Assembly: GCF_002813245.1 (NCBI RefSeq)
Contig: NZ_PHUF01000003.1
Location: 558,001-622,000, forward strand
Length of the DNA stretch: 64,000 nt
Reading direction: 5' to 3'
DNA from: Novosphingobium kunmingense
GTDB taxonomy: Bacteria > Pseudomonadota > Alphaproteobacteria > Sphingomonadales > Sphingomonadaceae
Shown: one piece after another, positions 45,780-55,566 of the stretch
Layout: each line of letters starts with the position of its first letter
How positions within the stretch are numbered: the first letter of the stretch is position 1
Notes under the pieces: generated by a model
The model's database searches: none
What the model was told of the DNA's origin: nothing
Seen by the model: the letters and a program-made list of their open reading frames with translations, nothing else
Program-made: the position numbers and the translations under genes

Positions 45780-47017
45780 TGGCGACCTACCCGCCTTTCG
45801 TTCCCAGCGCCGGCCGCGTCGCCCCCGAAGCGGCCCAGGCCGCACGCCAGCGCCGCAACCGCCGCAGCGAGTTCGCGATCTGGTGGCGCGAAATCGACCG
45901 CGTGCTGCTGGTGCTCGTCCTGTCGCTGATGACCATCGGCGCGGTCGCCGTCGCGGCCAGTTCGCCCGCCTCGGCGCGGCGGCTGTCGACTTCGGCTGTG
46001 CGGCTCGACGATCTGCACTTCTTCTATATTCACCTGCGCTGGCAGGTGCTGGGCCTGATCGCCATGTTCGGCGCGTCCATGCTGCCGCGCGAACGGGCGC
46101 GGCAGGCGGGAATCCTGCTCGGTGCGGCCATGCTGGTGGCGCTGATGCTGGTGCCGATCATCGGCACGACGGTGAACGGGGCGAAGCGCTGGATCAACCT
46201 TGGCATGTCGCTCCAGCCGTCGGAGTTTCTCAAGCCGAGCTTCGCGATCGGCCTTGCCTGGATCCTGTCGTGGCGCGCTCGCGATCCCAAGATCCCGGTG
46301 ATTGCCATCGCCACCGGGCTGATGGCCTGCATCGGCGGATTGCTGATGCTCCAGCCCGACTTCGGTTCGACCGTACTGTTCGCCGGCGTGTGGTTCGTGA
46401 TGATCCTGCTTTGCGGCCTGCCGGTGCAGCGGATCGCCATGGCGATCGGCGGCGGCGTGGGTGCGGTGATCCTGGCCTACATGTTCTACGAGAACGGCCG
46501 TCACCGCATCGATGCGTTCCTCGGCGGCGGCACCGCCTTCGACCAGGTCGATCTTGCGCAGAAGACCATCCTGGCCGGCGGCTGGACCGGCACCGGGCTG
46601 TGGCTCGGCACGCGCAAGCTCGGCCTGCCCGAAGCGCACACCGACTACATCTTCTCGGTCATCGGGGAAGAGTTCGGCCTGCTGGCATGCGCGGTGATCG
46701 TCGCACTCTACCTTGCCCTAGTGTTGCGCATCATGCTGCGACTGCTCGACGAGGAGGACCTGTTTACCACCCTCGCCGCCACGGGCCTTACCGCGCAGCT
46801 TGGCGGGCAGGCCTTCATCAACATCCTGGTCAACCTGCAGCTTTTCCCGTCCAAGGGCATGACCCTGCCGCTCATTTCCTATGGCGGGTCCTCGACCATC
46901 GCCCTGTGTCTCGGCGTGGGCTTCCTCATTGCCATCACCCGGCGTAATCCGTTCCTGAAGCGCGAAGGGTTCAGCCTTCGCCAGGTCGGATTACAGAAGC
47001 CCGGAGCGCGCAAATGA
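45779..47017 (+). CDS. ftsW: Septal peptidoglycan polymerase FtsW
   Basis: SEDS glycosyltransferase that polymerises glycan at the septum with FtsI. 412 residues: an N-terminal cytoplasmic stretch, about ten membrane helices, and SEDS motifs G-A-K-R-W-I, Q-P-S-E-F-L-K, L-Q-P-D-F-G-S-T, S-V-I-G-E-E-F-G-L and P-L-I-S-Y-G-G-S-S. The ATG at 45779 overlaps the murD stop by one base; its stop overlaps murG by four. Confidence 0.95.
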   Translation: MATYPPFVPSAGRVAPEAAQAARQRRNRRSEFAIWWREIDRVLLVLVLSLMTIGAVAVAASSPASARRLSTSAVRLDDLHFFYIHLRWQVLGLIAMFGASMLPRERARQAGILLGAAMLVALMLVPIIGTTVNGAKRWINLGMSLQPSEFLKPSFAIGLAWILSWRARDPKIPVIAIATGLMACIGGLLMLQPDFGSTVLFAGVWFVMILLCGLPVQRIAMAIGGGVGAVILAYMFYENGRHRIDAFLGGGTAFDQVDLAQKTILAGGWTGTGLWLGTRKLGLPEAHTDYIFSVIGEEFGLLACAVIVALYLALVLRIMLRLLDEEDLFTTLAATGLTAQLGGQAFINILVNLQLFPSKGMTLPLISYGGSSTIALCLGVGFLIAITRRNPFLKREGFSLRQVGLQKPGARK

Positions 47018-48177
47018 GTTCGGTTGCCCGTCACTATGTCCTTGCCGCAGGCGGCACCGGAGGTCACCTGATCCCGGCGTTTGCTCTCGCGACCGAACTG
47101 GAAAAGCGCGGCCACCACGTCGCCCTCATCACCGACGAGCGCGGCGCGCGGCTGCCCGGCAAGCCGGCCTCGCTGACCAGCCACGTCCTGCCGGCCGGGC
47201 GGATCGGCAAGAATCCGCTGCACTGGCCCAAGGGCATCGCAGCGATCCTTGAAGGGCGGCGCATGGCGCTGCGCCTTTTCGAAAGCTTCCAGCCTTCGGC
47301 CGTGATCGGTTTCGGCGGCTATCCGGCCTTGCCCGCGCTGTGGGCAGCGACCGGCGCCAGGGTGCCGAGCGTGATCCACGAGCAGAACGCCGTGCTGGGC
47401 CGGGTCAACCGGTTCCTTGCACGCCGGGTCGATGCCATCGCCACATCCTACCGTGAGGTGCACCGGCTGGATGCCAAGCACGGCGACAAGGTCCACCTCG
47501 TCGGCAACCCTGTGCGCGAAGACGTGCTCGCGCTGCGCGACCGGCCGTTTCCGCCATTTACCGAGGACGGCCTGCTGCGCGTGCTGGTGACCGGCGGCAG
47601 CCAGGGGGCCAGCGTGCTGTCGCAGGTCGTGCCCGATGGATTGGCCATGCTGCCGCCGTCGCTGCGCAGCCGTCTGCAAGTCACCCAGCAATGCCGGCCC
47701 GAGGATATCGACGCGGTCCGCGACCGCTATGCCAGCCACGACATTCCCGCCGAGCTGGGCACCTATTTCGAGGACATGGCCAGCCGCCTGGCCGACGCGC
47801 ACCTGTTCATCGGCCGGGCCGGGGCCTCGACCATTGCCGAACTGACCGCGGTCGGCCGGCCTGCGATCCTCGTACCGCTGCCGATCGCGACCGACGATCA
47901 CCAGGCCTACAACACTGCCGAAGTCACGCAACTTGGCGGGGCGCGGATGATCCGGCAGGACCGCTTCACCCCGGTCGAACTGGCCAAGCAGATCCAGGCC
48001 ATCGCGATGAACCCGGAAACGCTGGCCACCGCGGCCCACGCGGCCTGGAACTGCGGCTATCCCAATGCCGCGGCCGACCTGGCCGACTTGGTCGAAAGCT
48101 TCGGATCCCCCCCGCTGATGGACGTGATCCAGGTGGCGCGCAGCGTCAGCCCCCAGGGGCAGGAGCAGGTCGCGTGA
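47014..48177 (+). CDS. murG: UDP-GlcNAc:lipid I transferase MurG
   Basis: Adds GlcNAc to lipid I at the inner membrane, making lipid II. 387 residues: G-G-T-G-G-H at 13-18, [24 protein letters not shown] and the sugar-nucleotide site R-A-G-A-S-T-I-A-E. Overlaps ftsW (ATGA) and murC (GTGA). Confidence 0.96.
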   Translation: MSSVARHYVLAAGGTGGHLIPAFALATELEKRGHHVALITDERGARLPGKPASLTSHVLPAGRIGKNPLHWPKGIAAILEGRRMALRLFESFQPSAVIGFGGYPALPALWAATGARVPSVIHEQNAVLGRVNRFLARRVDAIATSYREVHRLDAKHGDKVHLVGNPVREDVLALRDRPFPPFTEDGLLRVLVTGGSQGASVLSQVVPDGLAMLPPSLRSRLQVTQQCRPEDIDAVRDRYASHDIPAELGTYFEDMASRLADAHLFIGRAGASTIAELTAVGRPAILVPLPIATDDHQAYNTAEVTQLGGARMIRQDRFTPVELAKQIQAIAMNPETLATAAHAAWNCGYPNAAADLADLVESFGSPPLMDVIQVARSVSPQGQEQVA

Positions 48178-49613
48178 AGAAGGCGCTGCGCCAGTCGGGC
48201 GGCGGGCGGATGCCCACCGATATCGGCACGATCCACTTTGTCGGGATCGGCGGCATCGGCATGTCCGGCATTGCCGAAGTGATGAATAATCTAGGCTATA
48301 CCGTGCAGGGCTCGGACATTGCCGAGGGTTACGTTGTCGATGGGCTGCGCAAGCGCGGAATCAAGGTGATGATCGGCCACGCGGCCGAAAATCTCGGCGA
48401 TGCGGCGGTGGTGGTGACCTCGACTGCGGTCAAGCGCGACAACCCGGAAGTCGCCGCCGCGCTCGAACAACGCATTCCCGTGGTTCGCCGCGCCGAAATG
48501 CTGGCCGAGCTGATGCGGCTGAAGCGCACCGTGGCGGTCGCCGGGACTCACGGCAAGACCACCACGACCAGCCTGGTCGCCGCGCTGCTAGACTCTGGCG
48601 GGGTCGATCCCACGGTCATCAACGGCGGGATCATCAACTCGTATGGGTCCAACGCTCGGCTTGGCGAAAGCGAATGGATGGTCGTCGAAGCAGACGAAAG
48701 CGACGGCTCGTTCCTGCGCCTCGATGGCACCATCGCGATCGTCACCAACATCGATCCCGAGCACCTCGAGCACTACGGCACCTTCGACGCGATCAAGGAA
48801 GCCTTCGTCGAGTTCATCGAGAACGTGCCCTTCTATGGCTGCGCGGTCCTGTGTATCGACCACGCCGAGGTTCAGGCGATCATTCCCAAGATCCGCGACC
48901 GCCGCGTCGTGACCTACGGCTTTTCCGCCCAGGCCGACGTACGCGGGGAGAACGTGACGCCCTATCCCGGCGGCAACCGCTTCGACGTCGCGATTCGCGA
49001 ACGCGACGGCAGCTTTCGCCGCATCGAAGGCATCGACCTGCCGATGCCCGGGCGCCACAACGTCCAGAACGCGCTGGCCGCCGTGGCGGTCGCGGTCGAG
49101 ATGGGCATTTCCGACGACCTGATCTGCAACGGCTTCAAGAAGTTCACCGGGGTCAAGCGCCGCTTCACCAAGGTCGGCGAAGTCGCCGGCGCCAGCGTGA
49201 TCGACGATTACGGCCACCACCCGGTCGAGATCCGCGCAGTCCTGTCCGCCGCGCGCGAGGGGGTAGGCACGGGCCGGGTGATCGCCGTCGTCCAGCCGCA
49301 CCGTTTCACCCGGCTGCGCGACCACATGGAAGACTTTTCCGCAGCCTTCAACGATGCCGACGTGGTCTATGCCGCCCCGGTCTATGCCGCGGGCGAAACG
49401 CCGATCGAGGGCATCGACAGCGCGGCAATGGTTTTCGGCATGAAGGAGCGCGGCCACCGTTCCGCGCAGACGATTTCCGGCCCCGATGCCCTGGCCGACG
49501 CCTTGGCCGCGACGGTTCAGCCGGGCGACATGATCGTCTGCCTCGGCGCAGGCGACATCACCAAGTGGGCCGCGGGACTTGCCGACGCCGTCGCCCGGCG
49601 GAGGGCGGCATGA
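48174..49613 (+). CDS. murC: UDP-MurNAc:L-alanine ligase MurC
   Basis: Adds the first amino acid, L-alanine, to UDP-MurNAc. 479 residues: [15 protein letters not shown] near residue 20, P-loop [28 protein letters not shown] and D-D-Y-G-H-H-P-V-E. The GTG at 48174 overlaps the murG stop in the style of the whole cluster; the ATG at 48210 is the alternative. Confidence 0.95.
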   Translation: MKKALRQSGGGRMPTDIGTIHFVGIGGIGMSGIAEVMNNLGYTVQGSDIAEGYVVDGLRKRGIKVMIGHAAENLGDAAVVVTSTAVKRDNPEVAAALEQRIPVVRRAEMLAELMRLKRTVAVAGTHGKTTTTSLVAALLDSGGVDPTVINGGIINSYGSNARLGESEWMVVEADESDGSFLRLDGTIAIVTNIDPEHLEHYGTFDAIKEAFVEFIENVPFYGCAVLCIDHAEVQAIIPKIRDRRVVTYGFSAQADVRGENVTPYPGGNRFDVAIRERDGSFRRIEGIDLPMPGRHNVQNALAAVAVAVEMGISDDLICNGFKKFTGVKRRFTKVGEVAGASVIDDYGHHPVEIRAVLSAAREGVGTGRVIAVVQPHRFTRLRDHMEDFSAAFNDADVVYAAPVYAAGETPIEGIDSAAMVFGMKERGHRSAQTISGPDALADALAATVQPGDMIVCLGAGDITKWAAGLADAVARRRAA

Positions 49614-50503
49614 TGGCCGATACGCTGCCCAAGGTCGAGGGCAAGCTGACCGCGCAGGCCCCGCTGGCGCCGCTGGTCTGGTTCAAGTCGGGCGGCGCCG
49701 CGCAGTGGCTGTTCGAGCCCAGGGACCGTGCCGACCTGCAGACTTTTCTGCGCGACCTCGATCCGGCCGTGCCGGTCATGGCGCTGGGGCTCGGCTCCAA
49801 CCTGATCGTGCGCGATGGCGGGGTGCCGGGCGTGGTGGTGCGGTTGGGCAAGGCCTTCGCCAAGGTGACGAATAGCGCCGACCTGACGCTCGATTGCGGC
49901 GCGGGCGCTTCGGGCATCCTCGTGTCGTCGACGGCCCGTGATAACGGCATCGCCGGGCTGGAATTCCTGCGCTCGATTCCCGGCACGGTCGGCGGCTTCG
50001 TACGGATGAACGGCGGTGCCTATGGCGGCGAGGTGAAGGATATCCTGGTCGATTGCGACGTGGTCATGCGCGATGGTTCGCTCCGCACCCTGCCGGTGGC
50101 TGAACTTGGCTACACCTACCGCCATTCCGAACTGCCCGACGGCGCGATCGTCGTCGCGGCGCGGTTCAAGGGGCGCCCCGGCAAGAGCGAGGATATCCAG
50201 GCCGAGATGGACCGCATCTCCGCCAGCCGCGAGGCGAGCCAGCCGCTGCGCTCGAAGACCGGCGGCAGCACTTTCAAGAACCCCGAGGGTCACAAGGCCT
50301 GGCAACTTGTCGATGAGGCCGGCTGCCGCGGGCTGACGCGGGGCGGGGCGCAGGTCAGCGAAAAGCACACCAACTTCCTGCTCAACACGGGCGATGCGAC
50401 CAGCACCGATATCGAGGCCCTGGGCGAGGAAGTGCGGCGCCGGGTGAAAGAGAAATCGGGCGTGACGCTCGAATGGGAAATTCAGAGAGTAGGTATCAAG
50501 TGA
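49610..50503 (+). CDS. murB: UDP-N-acetylenolpyruvoylglucosamine reductase MurB
   Basis: FAD enzyme that reduces enolpyruvyl-UDP-GlcNAc to UDP-MurNAc. 297 residues: F-K-S-G-G-A-A-Q near the start, the FAD loop [29 protein letters not shown] and the proton-donor serine in G-G-S-T-F-K-N-P. Length and the S-T-F-K-N-P motif fit the type II form. Overlaps murC and ddl. Confidence 0.96.
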   Translation: MMADTLPKVEGKLTAQAPLAPLVWFKSGGAAQWLFEPRDRADLQTFLRDLDPAVPVMALGLGSNLIVRDGGVPGVVVRLGKAFAKVTNSADLTLDCGAGASGILVSSTARDNGIAGLEFLRSIPGTVGGFVRMNGGAYGGEVKDILVDCDVVMRDGSLRTLPVAELGYTYRHSELPDGAIVVAARFKGRPGKSEDIQAEMDRISASREASQPLRSKTGGSTFKNPEGHKAWQLVDEAGCRGLTRGGAQVSEKHTNFLLNTGDATSTDIEALGEEVRRRVKEKSGVTLEWEIQRVGIK

Positions 50504-51444
50504 GCCTTGCCAAGCTTCATGTCGCGGTCCTGATGGGCGGATGGTCGAACGAACGGCCGGTCTCGCTGATGAGCGGCGAAGGCGTGGCCACGGCGCTGGA
50601 AGAGCGCGGCCACAAGGTGACCCGCATCGACATGGGCCGCGACGTCGCCCAGAAGCTGGCCGAAGCGGCGCCCGATGTAGTGTTCAACGCGCTGCACGGC
50701 ACGCCAGGCGAAGATGGCACCGTGCAAGGCCTGATGGACCTCATGGGTCTGACCTACACCCATTCCGGCATGGTCACCTCGGTCATCGCGATCGACAAGG
50801 AACTGACCAAGCAGGCGCTGGTCCCCCACGGCATCCCGATGCCCGGCGGGCGGATCGTCGATACGGCCGAGATCTACGAGAAGGACCCGCTGAAACGGCC
50901 CTATGTGCTCAAACCGGTAAACGAAGGCTCCTCGGTCGGGGTTGCCATCGTCACCAAGGAAGGAAATTACGGCAACCCGATCAGCCGCGAGGCCAAGGGG
51001 CCGTGGAAGGAATTCGACCGGCTGCTGGCCGAACCCTATATCCGCGGGCGCGAACTGACGACCGCCGTGCTGGGCGACCGCGCGCTGCTGGTGACCGAAC
51101 TCAAGCCCAAGTCGGGCTTCTACGATTTCGACAGCAAGTACACCGACGGCATGACCGAGCACGTCTGCCCGGCGCAGATCCCGGACGAAATCACCAAGGC
51201 CTGCCTCGACCTCGCCCTGCGCGCGCACCGGCTGCTCGGCTGCAAGGGCTGCAGCCGCACCGATTTCCGCTGGGACGATGAACGCGGCGTCGAAGGGCTG
51301 TTCGTGCTCGAAACCAACACCCAGCCGGGCATGACGCCGCTCAGCCTGGTGCCCGAACAGGCCCGGCACCTGGGCATCAGCTATGGCGAACTGGTCGAAA
51401 TGATCATCGAGGACGCGCTGGCCGCCAGGCAGGCGGGCCAATGA
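50500..51444 (+). CDS. ddl: D-alanine--D-alanine ligase
   Basis: ATP-grasp enzyme making the D-Ala-D-Ala dipeptide used by MurF. 314 residues: L-M-G-G-W-S-N-E-R-P-V-S-L (usual G-G-x-S-x-E-R), A-L-H-G-T-P-G-E-D-G-T-V-Q-G, K-P-V-N-E-G-S-S-V-G-V and E-T-N-T-Q-P-G-M-T. The GTG at 50500 overlaps the murB stop; an ATG at 50473 inside murB is less likely. Stop overlaps ftsQ. Confidence 0.95.
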   Translation: MSLAKLHVAVLMGGWSNERPVSLMSGEGVATALEERGHKVTRIDMGRDVAQKLAEAAPDVVFNALHGTPGEDGTVQGLMDLMGLTYTHSGMVTSVIAIDKELTKQALVPHGIPMPGGRIVDTAEIYEKDPLKRPYVLKPVNEGSSVGVAIVTKEGNYGNPISREAKGPWKEFDRLLAEPYIRGRELTTAVLGDRALLVTELKPKSGFYDFDSKYTDGMTEHVCPAQIPDEITKACLDLALRAHRLLGCKGCSRTDFRWDDERGVEGLFVLETNTQPGMTPLSLVPEQARHLGISYGELVEMIIEDALAARQAGQ

Positions 51445-52445
51445 GCCAGACGATCAAGCGCGGCGGCAAGAGCGTCCGCAGGACTGCGGCGCGCGAAGGC
51501 AAGGCGCGCCAGGTCCGCGCGGCGAGGGCCCGCACGGGCTCGGCGATGGACGCGGTGATGAACTGGATCCCGTTCAGCGAGGCGCAGTTGCACCGCATCT
51601 TCCTGGCGGCGATTCTCGGGCTGGCCGTCGTGCTGGCGTGGATGGTCGCCAGCTTTGCCGGGGTGCCGGCCATGGCGCAGCAGCAACTGGCCGCGATCAG
51701 CCACGACGCCGGCTACGAGGTACGCCGCGTCGAAGTGACTGGCACCAAGAACCTCAACGAACTCAAGGTCTACCAGCTCGCCCTGGCCGACAACCACCGC
51801 GCCATGCCGCTGGTCGATATCCATGCCTTGCGCGAAAAGCTGATCGAACTGCCGTGGGTCGAGGATGCGCGCGTGTCGCGGCAGCTACCCGACACACTGG
51901 CGATCGACATCGTCGAACGCAAACCCGCCGCCGTGCTGCGCAAGGCCGACAAGTACGTGCTGATCGACGCGACCGGGCACGAATTGCAGGCGGTCTCCGC
52001 CGCACGCGCCAAGGGTAAGCTGGTGATCGGCGGTCCCGGCGCTGGCCAGCAGGTGGAAGCGCTGAACACGCTGCTCGACGCCGCCCCGGCGCTCAAGCCG
52101 CAGGTTGCGGAGGCCGAATGGGTCGGTAACCGGCGCTGGAACCTGACGTTCAAGACCGGCCAGGTCCTGGCCTTGCCGCAAGGCGACCGGGCGGCGCCCA
52201 AGGCGCTGATGACCTTCGCCCGGCTCGACGGGGTGAACCGCCTGCTGGGGGGCAAGGTCACCGCCTTCGACATGCGCGCGCCGGACCGGATCTATTTCCG
52301 TCTCGCCAACCGCACCGACCAGGTCGAACTGCCGCCGGCGGCGGCGGCGGCGAGGCCTGCCGCGAAGACTGCCAGCGCGGCCGATGCGCCAAAGTCCAAG
52401 AGCGACGAGGCGAAGTCGACGGACAAGCAGGGGGATGCCAACTGA
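51441..52445 (+). CDS. ftsQ: Cell division protein FtsQ
   Basis: Bitopic division protein that recruits FtsB/FtsL. 334 residues: a basic cytoplasmic stretch (about 45 residues), a membrane helix near 52-72, and a POTRA domain (Y-E-V-R-R-V-E-V-T-G-T-K-N-L-N) followed by the FtsQ beta domain with L-P-W-V-E-D-A-R-V-S-R-Q-L-P-D-T-L-A-I and E-R-K-P-A-A-V. The Ala/Lys-rich tail is longer than usual. Overlaps ddl by four bases and ftsA by one. Confidence 0.92.
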   Translation: MSQTIKRGGKSVRRTAAREGKARQVRAARARTGSAMDAVMNWIPFSEAQLHRIFLAAILGLAVVLAWMVASFAGVPAMAQQQLAAISHDAGYEVRRVEVTGTKNLNELKVYQLALADNHRAMPLVDIHALREKLIELPWVEDARVSRQLPDTLAIDIVERKPAAVLRKADKYVLIDATGHELQAVSAARAKGKLVIGGPGAGQQVEALNTLLDAAPALKPQVAEAEWVGNRRWNLTFKTGQVLALPQGDRAAPKALMTFARLDGVNRLLGGKVTAFDMRAPDRIYFRLANRTDQVELPPAAAAARPAAKTASAADAPKSKSDEAKSTDKQGDAN

Positions 52446-53725
52446 TGGCGCAGCCACGGATCGCGAAGGTGTTCGGAGCCGTCAACATCGGCTCGTTCCG
52501 GATCTCGGCGATGGTCGCCGGGCTGACCGAAACGGGCGAGATGGTCGTCCTCGGATCCTTCCACCGCGCCGCCCAAGGGATCAAGCGCGGTTACGTTACC
52601 GACATGCAGGCCGCGACCTTTGCGGTGCGCGACGCGGTCGAGCGCGCGGAAAAGATCGCCAATACGGCAGTGACCAGCGTGTGGATCGGCGCTTCGGGGG
52701 CGGGGCTGGCCAGCCAGGTCGCGCAGGTCGAGGTCGATATCGGCGGCCGCCGGATCGAGCAGGAGGACATCGAGCATCTCCTGATCGCCGCGCGCGACGT
52801 GATCCAGCCCGACGGGCGCATGGTCCTCCACGCCCAGCCCGCGCACTACACGCTCGACGGGGCAGACGGCGTGTCCGATCCCAAGGGGCTTCACGCCGAA
52901 CGGCTCGGCGTCGATATTCACGTCATGCTGGCCGACGGCGCGCCGATCCGCAACATCACCGAAGCGGTGCAGAACGCCCACCTCGACGTCGAGGCGGTGG
53001 TGGGATCGCCGATTGCGGCCGGCCACGCCTGCCTGACCGCCGAGGAACGCGAACTGGGCGTTGCGCTGGTCGAGTTCGGGGCCGAGGTGACCAACGTCTC
53101 GGTCTATGCGGCAGGGATGCTGCTGGGCCTCGTCACCATTCCGATGGGGTCGGGCGACATCACCGATGCCGTGGCCAGCGCCTTCGGCATCCGCCGCTTC
53201 CAGGCCGAACGGCTGAAGTGCGTCCACGGCTCGGCGATCGCCAGCCCGGCCGATCACCGCGAGATGATACCGGTCAACGCGCCGGGCGAGGAAGGCGCCG
53301 GGCCGATGGCGCGCCACGCCGACGACAAGAACCGCGTGCCGCGCGCCGAACTGGTCTCGGTCATCACCGCGCACCTCGGCCGCTGGATGGAGGAAGTGAA
53401 CAAGGCGCTGAAGGGCTTGGGCTTTACCGGACAGCGCGGGCAGCTCGTGGTGCTGACCGGCGGCGGAGCCGAACTGGCGGGCCTTGCCGACTATGCCCAG
53501 GCCGCGCTCGGCAAGCCGGTCAGGATCGGCAAGCCGATCCATATCAAGGGCCTTGCCGAAGCTCACGCCACCCCCGGTTTCTCCACCCTGGCGGGCCTCG
53601 TGCTTTATGCCGCGGCCGATCCGATCGACATCCGCTCGCTCGGGACGCGTCACCAGGAAACCTTCCGTTACAGCGGTGTGGGACTGGTCAACCGCGTGTT
53701 GCGCGCGGTGAAGGAGTATTTCTAG
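52445..53725 (+). CDS. ftsA: Cell division protein FtsA
   Basis: Actin-like protein that anchors FtsZ to the membrane. 426 residues: phosphate-1 region G-A-V-N-I-G-S-F-R, the S/T-H-C/A-S/T-like 1C subdomain start, A-H-L-D-V-E-A-V-V-G-S-P, the phosphate-2 region G-V-A-L-V-E-F-G-A-E-V-T-N and the adenosine loop V-L-T-G-G-G-A-E-L-A-G-L, with the C-terminal R-V-L-R-A-V-K-E-Y-F as the amphipathic membrane tail. The phosphate-2 loop has E-F-G rather than the usual D-I/L-G. Confidence 0.94.
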   Translation: MAQPRIAKVFGAVNIGSFRISAMVAGLTETGEMVVLGSFHRAAQGIKRGYVTDMQAATFAVRDAVERAEKIANTAVTSVWIGASGAGLASQVAQVEVDIGGRRIEQEDIEHLLIAARDVIQPDGRMVLHAQPAHYTLDGADGVSDPKGLHAERLGVDIHVMLADGAPIRNITEAVQNAHLDVEAVVGSPIAAGHACLTAEERELGVALVEFGAEVTNVSVYAAGMLLGLVTIPMGSGDITDAVASAFGIRRFQAERLKCVHGSAIASPADHREMIPVNAPGEEGAGPMARHADDKNRVPRAELVSVITAHLGRWMEEVNKALKGLGFTGQRGQLVVLTGGGAELAGLADYAQAALGKPVRIGKPIHIKGLAEAHATPGFSTLAGLVLYAAADPIDIRSLGTRHQETFRYSGVGLVNRVLRAVKEYF

Positions 53726-53755
53726 GTGCAGTTTCGGCCGGCGCCTGTGGAGAAA

Positions 53756-53784
53756 GGTTAATTTGACTTTGATTCGCCGAATCG
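53756..53784 (+). promoter_or_regulatory. CtrA-like site and paired CcrM sites before ftsZ
   Basis: TTAA at 53756, seven bases, then TTGA at 53767 match the CtrA site TTAA-N7-TTAA at seven of eight positions. Two GANTC sites (53769-53773 and 53777-53781) lie in an imperfect palindrome at 53766-53784. All sit in the 120-base ftsA-ftsZ gap, where CtrA and CcrM act on ftsZ in Caulobacter. Confidence 0.45.
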
Positions 53785-53845
53785 AACCGTGCAAGAACCC
53801 GGCGAATTGGATTTTCTGCATTTGCGTGCCTGACTGGAGAGCGCC

Positions 53846-55468
53846 ATGAGCATCAATATCGGACCGCCGGCTGTGGAAGAGCTGCGTCCCCGCATCACTG
53901 TCATCGGGGTGGGCGGCGCCGGCGGCAACGCGATTGCCAACATGATCACGGCGGGCATCGAGGGCGTCGATTTCATCGTCGCGAATACTGACGCCCAGGC
54001 GCTCAACAACTCGATCGCCGAACACCGCATCCAGCTCGGGCCGGACATCACCCAGGGTCTGGGCGCCGGGTCGCGCCCCGAAGTGGGCCGTGCGGCGGCC
54101 GAGGAAACGCTTGCCGACATCGACCGCGCGCTCGACGGGGTGCACATGTGCTTCATCGCCGCGGGCATGGGCGGCGGCACGGGTACCGGCGCGGCTCCGG
54201 TCGTGGCCAAGGCGGCGCGCGAAAAGGGTGTGCTGACCGTTGGCGTGGTCACCAAGCCCTTCCTGTTCGAGGGTACGCGCCGGATGCGCAGTGCCGATTC
54301 CGGGATCGAGGAGCTGCAGAAGCACGTCGATACCCTGATCGTCATTCCCAACCAGAACCTGTTCCTGGTGGCCAAGGCCGAAACGACCTTCAAGGAAGCG
54401 TTCCAGCTTGCCGACGAAGTGCTCCAGCAGGGCGTGCGCTCGATCACCGATCTGATGGTCATGCCGGGCCTCATCAACCTCGACTTTGCCGACGTGCGTT
54501 CGGTCATGGCCGAAATGGGCAAGGCGATGATGGGCACGGGCGAGGGCGAGGGCACCAACCGTGCCCTCGAAGCCGCCGAAAAGGCCATCGCCAATCCGCT
54601 GCTCGACGGCGTGTCGATGCAGGGCGCGAAGGGCGTGATCATCTCGATCATCGGCGGCGATGACATGAAGCTGCTCGAAGTCGACGAAGCGGCCAACCAC
54701 ATCCGCGACCTGGTCGATCCCAATGCCAACATCATCTGGGGCAGCGCGTTCAACCCGGACCTGCAGGGCAAGATCCGCGTCTCGGTGGTCGCCACCGGGA
54801 TCGAGCAGAGCGCCGAAATGGCCGAGCAGGCCGCGCGCCCGATCAACCTTGCCGCCTCGCGCGGACCGGTCCGCCCGGCAGTGGCTGCGCCGCCTGTTGC
54901 GCCGGTTGCCGCGCCCGAGCCGTTGTTCGAGCGCCCCGCGCCGATCGAAGCGGCCGCTCCCGTAGAGCCCGAGGCCGAACCCGCCCCGGCGCCGGCCGAT
55001 AACAGCTGGTCGGCCCCGGCGGCGTCTCCCGCTCCGGCGGACGAGCCCTATGAACTCGACCTGGCCTCGGCCAATGTGGGCGACGGCGTTGAGGATGCGC
55101 CGGTGTCAACCTCGGGCAACGGTGACGAACTGCTGCTCGACGCGTCGCGCCTGCACGAGGAGGACGGTCCCCTGGGTGGAGCGCTTCCCGGCCGTCGCCG
55201 CGGACTGGTCGCGAACGAAAGCGACGATGCTGAAGCGGGTGACCTGCCCGTGGCAGAGCCGCAGGCCTACGCCCCCGCTCCAGCTCCCGCCGCGCCTCCG
55301 GCCGGCGGTGGTCGCTCGGGTGCCGGGGCGACGCTGTTCGAACGCATGGCCAACCTGTCGCGCGGCGGCCGCACCTCGGCCGACGAAGACGAGGATGAGG
55401 ACGAGACCGGCAATGATGGCCCCTCGCTCAGCATCCCGCGCTTCCTTGGGCGGCAGAACAACCAGTAA
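53846..55468 (+). CDS. ftsZ: Cell division GTPase FtsZ
   Basis: Tubulin-like GTPase that forms the Z-ring. 540 residues: G-V-G-G-A-G-G-N-A near residue 20, the tubulin signature G-G-G-T-G-T-G at about 108-114 and N-L-D-F-A-D-V in the T7 loop (catalytic Asp). The globular domain ends near residue 330; a long Ala/Pro/acidic linker of roughly 190 residues follows and leads to the C-terminal conserved peptide [10 protein letters not shown]. Long linkers are normal in alphaproteobacteria. It is preceded by a regulated gap, so it may also have its own promoter. Confidence 0.97.
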   Translation: MSINIGPPAVEELRPRITVIGVGGAGGNAIANMITAGIEGVDFIVANTDAQALNNSIAEHRIQLGPDITQGLGAGSRPEVGRAAAEETLADIDRALDGVHMCFIAAGMGGGTGTGAAPVVAKAAREKGVLTVGVVTKPFLFEGTRRMRSADSGIEELQKHVDTLIVIPNQNLFLVAKAETTFKEAFQLADEVLQQGVRSITDLMVMPGLINLDFADVRSVMAEMGKAMMGTGEGEGTNRALEAAEKAIANPLLDGVSMQGAKGVIISIIGGDDMKLLEVDEAANHIRDLVDPNANIIWGSAFNPDLQGKIRVSVVATGIEQSAEMAEQAARPINLAASRGPVRPAVAAPPVAPVAAPEPLFERPAPIEAAAPVEPEAEPAPAPADNSWSAPAASPAPADEPYELDLASANVGDGVEDAPVSTSGNGDELLLDASRLHEEDGPLGGALPGRRRGLVANESDDAEAGDLPVAEPQAYAPAPAPAAPPAGGGRSGAGATLFERMANLSRGGRTSADEDEDEDETGNDGPSLSIPRFLGRQNNQ

Positions 55469-55566
55469 CCAGCGCCGCCCGGGCCGGGTCGCACCGTTCG
55501 TGCAGGGTTAAGGCAGGGGGGGCTACCCGCCACGAACAGCGGCCAGTCCGGCGGTCAATTGCAGAA

